The position numbers and the translations under genes were made by a program. From Candidatus Gastranaerophilales bacterium (GTDB lineage Bacteria; Cyanobacteriota; Vampirovibrionia; Gastranaerophilales; Gastranaerophilaceae), in contig CAAHDT010000017.1 in the NCBI GenBank assembly GCA_900770525.1, forward strand, positions 10,509-74,508: a DNA stretch of 64,000 bases, in the 5' to 3' direction. This document shows positions 61,030 through 64,000 of this stretch, one piece after another; position 1 is the first letter of the stretch; every line of letters begins with the position of its first letter. Below the pieces are notes generated by a model, which worked only from the letters and a program-made list of their open reading frames with translations, searched no databases and was not told the origin of the DNA.

Positions 61030-61926
61030 TTATTTTATTTGTTTCTTTAAATCTTCTCTGACATCAGACAATGGACCATTTAACGGGTTTCTTAAATTAT
61101 GATAGTATTTTCGGGCAAAAGTAACAGGATACATAGGTAGCCACCCTAATTTCATAAAAATTGACACTGTATCAGCCCCATGTGATAGCATTAAATCATC
61201 AATAGTAGCCTCATGTGCCGGAGAAATTGACGAGAATATTTTGATAAAATAATCAGAAAAAGTCAAAACAGAATAACCTGCCCCAACGCCGGTATTAATA
61301 ACTAAGTTTGTAACCTTGAAATTGTCATTTTCTTTAATATTTTTAACATCTGCAGGCAATGTAAGTGTTTCTGCATTAACCTGTTCAATCTCATACCATT
61401 CGTTATTATATTTTACCCTCATAATGTTTGGTTTTGGCATATAAATATCATCACAAACATTGCCAATCAGTTGTTTCCCATTAAAATCTACTACGCCATA
61501 CTTGTAATTTTTATATGTCATAAACATTCCGCCATATAATAAGTCAATTGAGTTGTATTCCGGCGGTATAACCATATTCCCGGTTTCGTCATACAAGGCA
61601 TAATCTTTATCATTTCCAATTTTAACAAACCGTCCGAGAACTCTTTCTACATGCCTGTATTTTGGTTGTAATATATATTCCCCGTTAGAATTCATTATAC
61701 CAAAGCGATTTTTCTTTTGGACAATCCACGATGAATTTCCCACTCTAATCAATTTTTGATACTGCGGAGTGACAATTACATTGTCTTCTTTGTCCTTCAA
61801 TCCCCATAAACTTTTACTGTCAGAATACGGGACAACATCAGAAACTTTAAGTTGTACTTGAGTTTCTGCAAACGAACTTCCTTGAATCAATAAAACTGTT
61901 AATACTAAAATCAACAACTTTTTCAT
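61030..61926 (-). CDS. Secreted WG-repeat protein
   Basis: 298 residues. Sec signal peptide (1-20, ending SSFAE). Four or so WG/KWG-like repeats of about 35 residues (LWGLKDKEDNVIVTPQY, RFGIMNSNGEYILQPKY, DYALYDETGNMVIPPEY, KYGVVDFNGKQLI) fill about 38-165. The rest, including a hydrophobic patch near 212-232, is unassigned. WG repeats are thought to form a beta-propeller-like binding surface. Probably periplasmic. The Cys-rich secreted protein is upstream in the same direction, separated by a hairpin. Confidence 0.82.
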   Translation of the reverse strand: MKKLLILVLTVLLIQGSSFAETQVQLKVSDVVPYSDSKSLWGLKDKEDNVIVTPQYQKLIRVGNSSWIVQKKNRFGIMNSNGEYILQPKYRHVERVLGRFVKIGNDKDYALYDETGNMVIPPEYNSIDLLYGGMFMTYKNYKYGVVDFNGKQLIGNVCDDIYMPKPNIMRVKYNNEWYEIEQVNAETLTLPADVKNIKENDNFKVTNLVINTGVGAGYSVLTFSDYFIKIFSSISPAHEATIDDLMLSHGADTVSIFMKLGWLPMYPVTFARKYYHNLRNPLNGPLSDVREDLKKQIK

Positions 61927-61952
61927 ATCAATATTCTAACACAAATAATACA

Positions 61953-61982
61953 AACAAGACCGACATTATGCCGGTCTTGTTC
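61953..61982 (-). terminator. Terminator of the Cys-rich protein gene
   Basis: The stem ACAAGACCGGCAT/ATGTCGGTCTTGT (minus strand) is followed by a short T-rich stretch, 12 nt after the stop. Confidence 0.75.
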
Positions 61983-61994
61983 GATATTTTGTAT

Positions 61995-62282
61995 TTAGTT
62001 TCTAATCTTGCAACCACAATCAGGAATTTCTTCAACAAATGCCTTTTGACAAGTCGGACATCTCATCGGTTCAGCTTGAGCACATTTGTTACATTTTTCA
62101 ACACGTTTGCAAGGTTCGCAATTTCTAAAACCTTTGAACGGATTTAAACTAAATCTTGTGTAATTAGGACCTATACCAACGTAAGGTAAAGGGTTTAGGT
62201 CTTGTACTGTCCATGCGAAACTTCCTTGTGCCGGAATTAGTAACAAAGATAGTACACCTAAATACGCTAAAAACTTTTTCAT
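61995..62282 (-). CDS. Small secreted Cys-rich protein
   Basis: 95 residues with a Sec signal peptide (1-23, ending SFAW). The mature part has an N-terminal Pro/aromatic region and then cysteine pairs CEPC, CNKC, CPTC and CGC (about 55-91), which could bind two zinc ions or form disulfides. No family recognised. RBS AAGGAGAATT before ATG 62282. Exported, probably structural or metal-binding. Confidence 0.75.
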   Translation of the reverse strand: MKKFLAYLGVLSLLLIPAQGSFAWTVQDLNPLPYVGIGPNYTRFSLNPFKGFRNCEPCKRVEKCNKCAQAEPMRCPTCQKAFVEEIPDCGCKIRN

Positions 62283-62487
62283 ATCACAAATTCTCCTTAA
62301 TTCTGCGGAGCCATAAATGCTTGCTCCAATTATATTTTAAAATTTTTCGAAGATTATACGATACCAATTCGGATAATCACATTTAGACTTTTGAACTAAT
62401 CCTTATAAACAAATTTTTTAAATTGAAGATATTTATGCTATATTTGAGTTATAAAAAATAGAGTTTAAGATTACTGGGGAATTTTCA

Positions 62488-63225
62488 ATGATTTCGTTTT
62501 TAGGAAAATGTACTCAAAATTTAATAAAATGTTTAAAATACATACTGACAGGGCAATTAAAATTTTCATCAGTCCTAGAACAAGCTTCATCTATAAGCTA
62601 TGATTCGTTACCTATATCATTGATTATTTCTTTTATAGCAGCAGCAGTAATTACCATTCAAGTAGCAAAACAGTTTTTGATGTCCGGAGCGGAAGCCTAT
62701 ATTGGCGGCACAATTGCGGTCGTAATGATAAGAGAAATTGCACCGGGATTTGTAGCTCTTGCAATCGGCGCAAGAGCGGGAACAGCAATATCAGCCGAAA
62801 TTGCCAATATGCAAGTTACAGAACAAGTTGATGCAATAAAAACACTTAAAGTAGATCCAGTAGGTTACTATTTTGCACCAAAAATAATTGCAACTGCAAT
62901 AACTGTTCCTATGGTCGTTTTGATAGCGGAATTTATCGGAATTGTAGGCGGAATGTTTGTGTCAGAATTCACTATAAACCTCCATCCGCAAAGATACTTG
63001 TTCTCTGCTTGGGCATGGCTGTCAACACGTGACATTTATATAAGTTTGTTAAAAGCTGCAATATTTGGTGGATTAATTTCACTAGTTTGCGCAACTCAAG
63101 GTTATGAAACAAAAGGTGGCGCCAAAGAAGTCGGTACCTCAACAACAAAAGCTGCAATATTATCAACTGTCTATATGTTAATTGCAGATTTTTTGATTAA
63201 CTTAATATTTTATATTGCAAAGTAA
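62488..63225 (+). CDS. mlaE: MlaE/YrbE-type ABC transporter permease
   Basis: 245 residues with about five helices. VIREIAPGFVALAIGARAGTAISAEIA-like core (residues about 85-110) and MQVTEQVDAIKTLKVDP are the MlaE/Ycf63 signature. Such permeases move phospholipids or other lipids between inner and outer membrane with an MCE protein and an ATPase. The MlaF ATPase and MlaD genes are not in the next kilobase. GGGGAA lies 7-8 nt before ATG; an extended -10 (TGCTATATT) is at 62436-62444. Confidence 0.93.
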   Translation: MISFLGKCTQNLIKCLKYILTGQLKFSSVLEQASSISYDSLPISLIISFIAAAVITIQVAKQFLMSGAEAYIGGTIAVVMIREIAPGFVALAIGARAGTAISAEIANMQVTEQVDAIKTLKVDPVGYYFAPKIIATAITVPMVVLIAEFIGIVGGMFVSEFTINLHPQRYLFSAWAWLSTRDIYISLLKAAIFGGLISLVCATQGYETKGGAKEVGTSTTKAAILSTVYMLIADFLINLIFYIAK

Positions 63226-63243
63226 ACGCTAGAGGTAAGAATA

Positions 63244-63498
63244 ATGGAAAATATTTTTTATAACAAAGCGATAAAAGTCATTGGGATTATAAACTGCGTA
63301 TTAGCGATTCCTTTTATATTCGGATTTTTAATAATAGACATGCTTAGCCAACAGAATCTCGGTTTACTTGGACTCTTTCCAATTGCAATGATTATATGTG
63401 CCTTTGGGGCAGGATTAATAACCTCTGGCACTGCAGAAATTCTTTTAATCATTAAGACATGTAAAAAACTTGTCAAAAACATCAACATTAAGGGATAG
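63244..63498 (+). CDS. Small membrane protein, two or three helices
   Basis: 84 residues, 18 bp after mlaE, RBS AGAGGTAAG. Helices about 12-32 and 38-70, with a basic C-terminus. No family recognised. Probably co-transcribed with mlaE. Confidence 0.6.
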   Translation: MENIFYNKAIKVIGIINCVLAIPFIFGFLIIDMLSQQNLGLLGLFPIAMIICAFGAGLITSGTAEILLIIKTCKKLVKNINIKG

Positions 63499-63760
63499 AA
63501 ATTTAGCAATTATTACAAGTATCCTTACATGTGGTTTACTCCTCTCCGTCATAAGTATATTTACTTTACACTTTCACGGCGTAATTGCCTATACCTTAAT
63601 ATCAGTAATTATTTTTGCTATAAACTATATTCCTAGAAAAAATGAGTTAATAGCCAAAAAGATAATTCTAGCAGCTATAGCCTATTTATTTCCTATCATT
63701 CTGATATTGATAGGAGCTATTTTAACAACACCTCTTATTCTGATGTACGGATGGTCATAA
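63470..63760 (+). CDS. Small membrane protein, three helices
   Basis: 96 residues from TTG 63470, overlapping the previous gene by 29 bp. Helices about 12-30, 34-50 and 62-90. There is no good ribosome site, so translation may depend on coupling, or the true start may be further in. No family recognised. Confidence 0.5.
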   Translation: MSKTSTLRDRNLAIITSILTCGLLLSVISIFTLHFHGVIAYTLISVIIFAINYIPRKNELIAKKIILAAIAYLFPIILILIGAILTTPLILMYGWS

Positions 63761-63766
63761 ATACTT

Positions 63767-64000
63767 GCTAGAGGGTGGGCGATTTACAATTTCCATCGTC
63801 TAGGTATGATTGGCGGCGGTAAGGACTCTGCCGAGCAAAGGTGACTAAATGTCACGTTTGCGAGAGGTTGAACCCTTTAGGGTGAAATTCCCCAACAAAA
63901 AACACCCATATAAGGATGCATTGGCGGCGGTAAGGGGAATTTACTTAGTCGTTAGGTGAGAATGTGTAATTCGAACCTTACGAATAAGGATGCAGAGCTA
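63767..64000 (+). ncRNA. Structured non-coding element, possible group II intron 5' region, cut by window edge
   Basis: After the last gene, base composition shifts to higher GC and coding sense stops. Several stems are visible: GCAAA-G-GTGAC / GTCAC-G-TTTGC (63836-63862), GGTTGAACCC with GGGTGAAATTCCCCAAC (63867-63898), and GCGAT/ATCG near the start. The phrase ATTGGCGGCGGTAAGG occurs twice (from about 63810 and 63920), and AAGGATGCA twice. A GTGGG at 63776 could be the 5' end of a group II intron (consensus GTGYG), whose maturase would lie beyond the edge. I cannot prove the class. Confidence 0.35.

Noticed and set aside
63810..63930. GGCGGTA phrases read as ops/JUMPstart elements
   Set aside because: They resemble GGCGGTAG but differ at the next bases, occur twice and lie downstream of a gene rather than before a glycan operon.
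63767..64000. rRNA, RNase P RNA or FMN riboswitch at the right edge
   Set aside because: GGTGAAATTCCC recalls an FMN riboswitch, but the other conserved blocks are not in the right order, and no rRNA or RNase P core was found.
1..64000. CRISPR arrays, complete insertion sequences, prophage genes
   Set aside because: No regularly spaced repeats, transposase, integrase or phage structural genes were seen.

Overview
The window is AT-rich, almost fully coding DNA. It probably comes from a gut member of the non-photosynthetic sister group of Cyanobacteria (Gastranaerophilales / Vampirovibrionia, formerly Melainabacteria). This rests on an RpaB-type response regulator, a cyanobacterial-style MlaE permease, Kdo/LPS genes (kdsD, kdsA), an anaerobe-type split serine dehydratase, and several lineage-looking membrane proteins without a recognised family. 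The placement is inferred from protein character, not from a search.

Layout. 0-8 kb: two tandem paralogous membrane proteins (the first cut by the left edge), a broken HI0074/STM3941-like gene, tRNA-His, rpaB, another orphan membrane protein and a DUF2229 (dehydratase-activase related) protein. 8-19 kb: a nucleotide-sugar locus. A minus-strand operon (TPP enzyme, HpcH/HpaI aldolase, SDR) faces a plus-strand operon (rfbF, UXS-like SDR, nucleotide-sugar 6-dehydrogenase, rfbH, gtrA, glycosyltransferase). tRNA-Arg(CCU) and tRNA-Arg(CCG) flank the plus-strand part. 19-36 kb: mostly housekeeping genes (sdaAB/sdaAA, clpP, thyX, rsfS, TPR protein, rpmE, kdsD, manC, isocitrate-dehydrogenase family, HEAT protein, queC, DUF366, SPOR, gatB, a lone SIS protein, GT-C protein). 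36-52 kb: a large surface-glycan locus with five GT2-type domains, GT4-like enzymes, a GT32-like enzyme, a CDP-glycerol-transferase-like protein, an aminotransferase plus cytidylyltransferase, a nucleotidyltransferase / HPr-kinase-PqqD / PqqD trio, an acetyltransferase and a split transketolase; a decayed toxin-antitoxin pair follows. 52-64 kb: dedA, TPR lipoprotein, lgt, metK, an orphan membrane protein, the kdsA-MBL-pheS-aroA operon, secreted WG-repeat and Cys-rich proteins, mlaE, and at the right edge a structured non-coding element that may be the 5' part of a group II intron.

How it works together. Much of the window serves the cell envelope: GDP-mannose (manC), Kdo (kdsD, kdsA), a CDP-activated deoxy or branched sugar (rfbF/rfbH locus), lipid-linked sugar transfer (gtrA/GT2/GT-C), lipoprotein acylation (lgt) and lipid transport (mlaE). 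The best candidates for undescribed biology are the nucleotidyltransferase/HPrK-PqqD/PqqD module, the CDP-sugar pathway that lacks a 4,6-dehydratase but carries a UXS-like enzyme, and the orphan membrane proteins with an N-terminal F-(x)-G motif.
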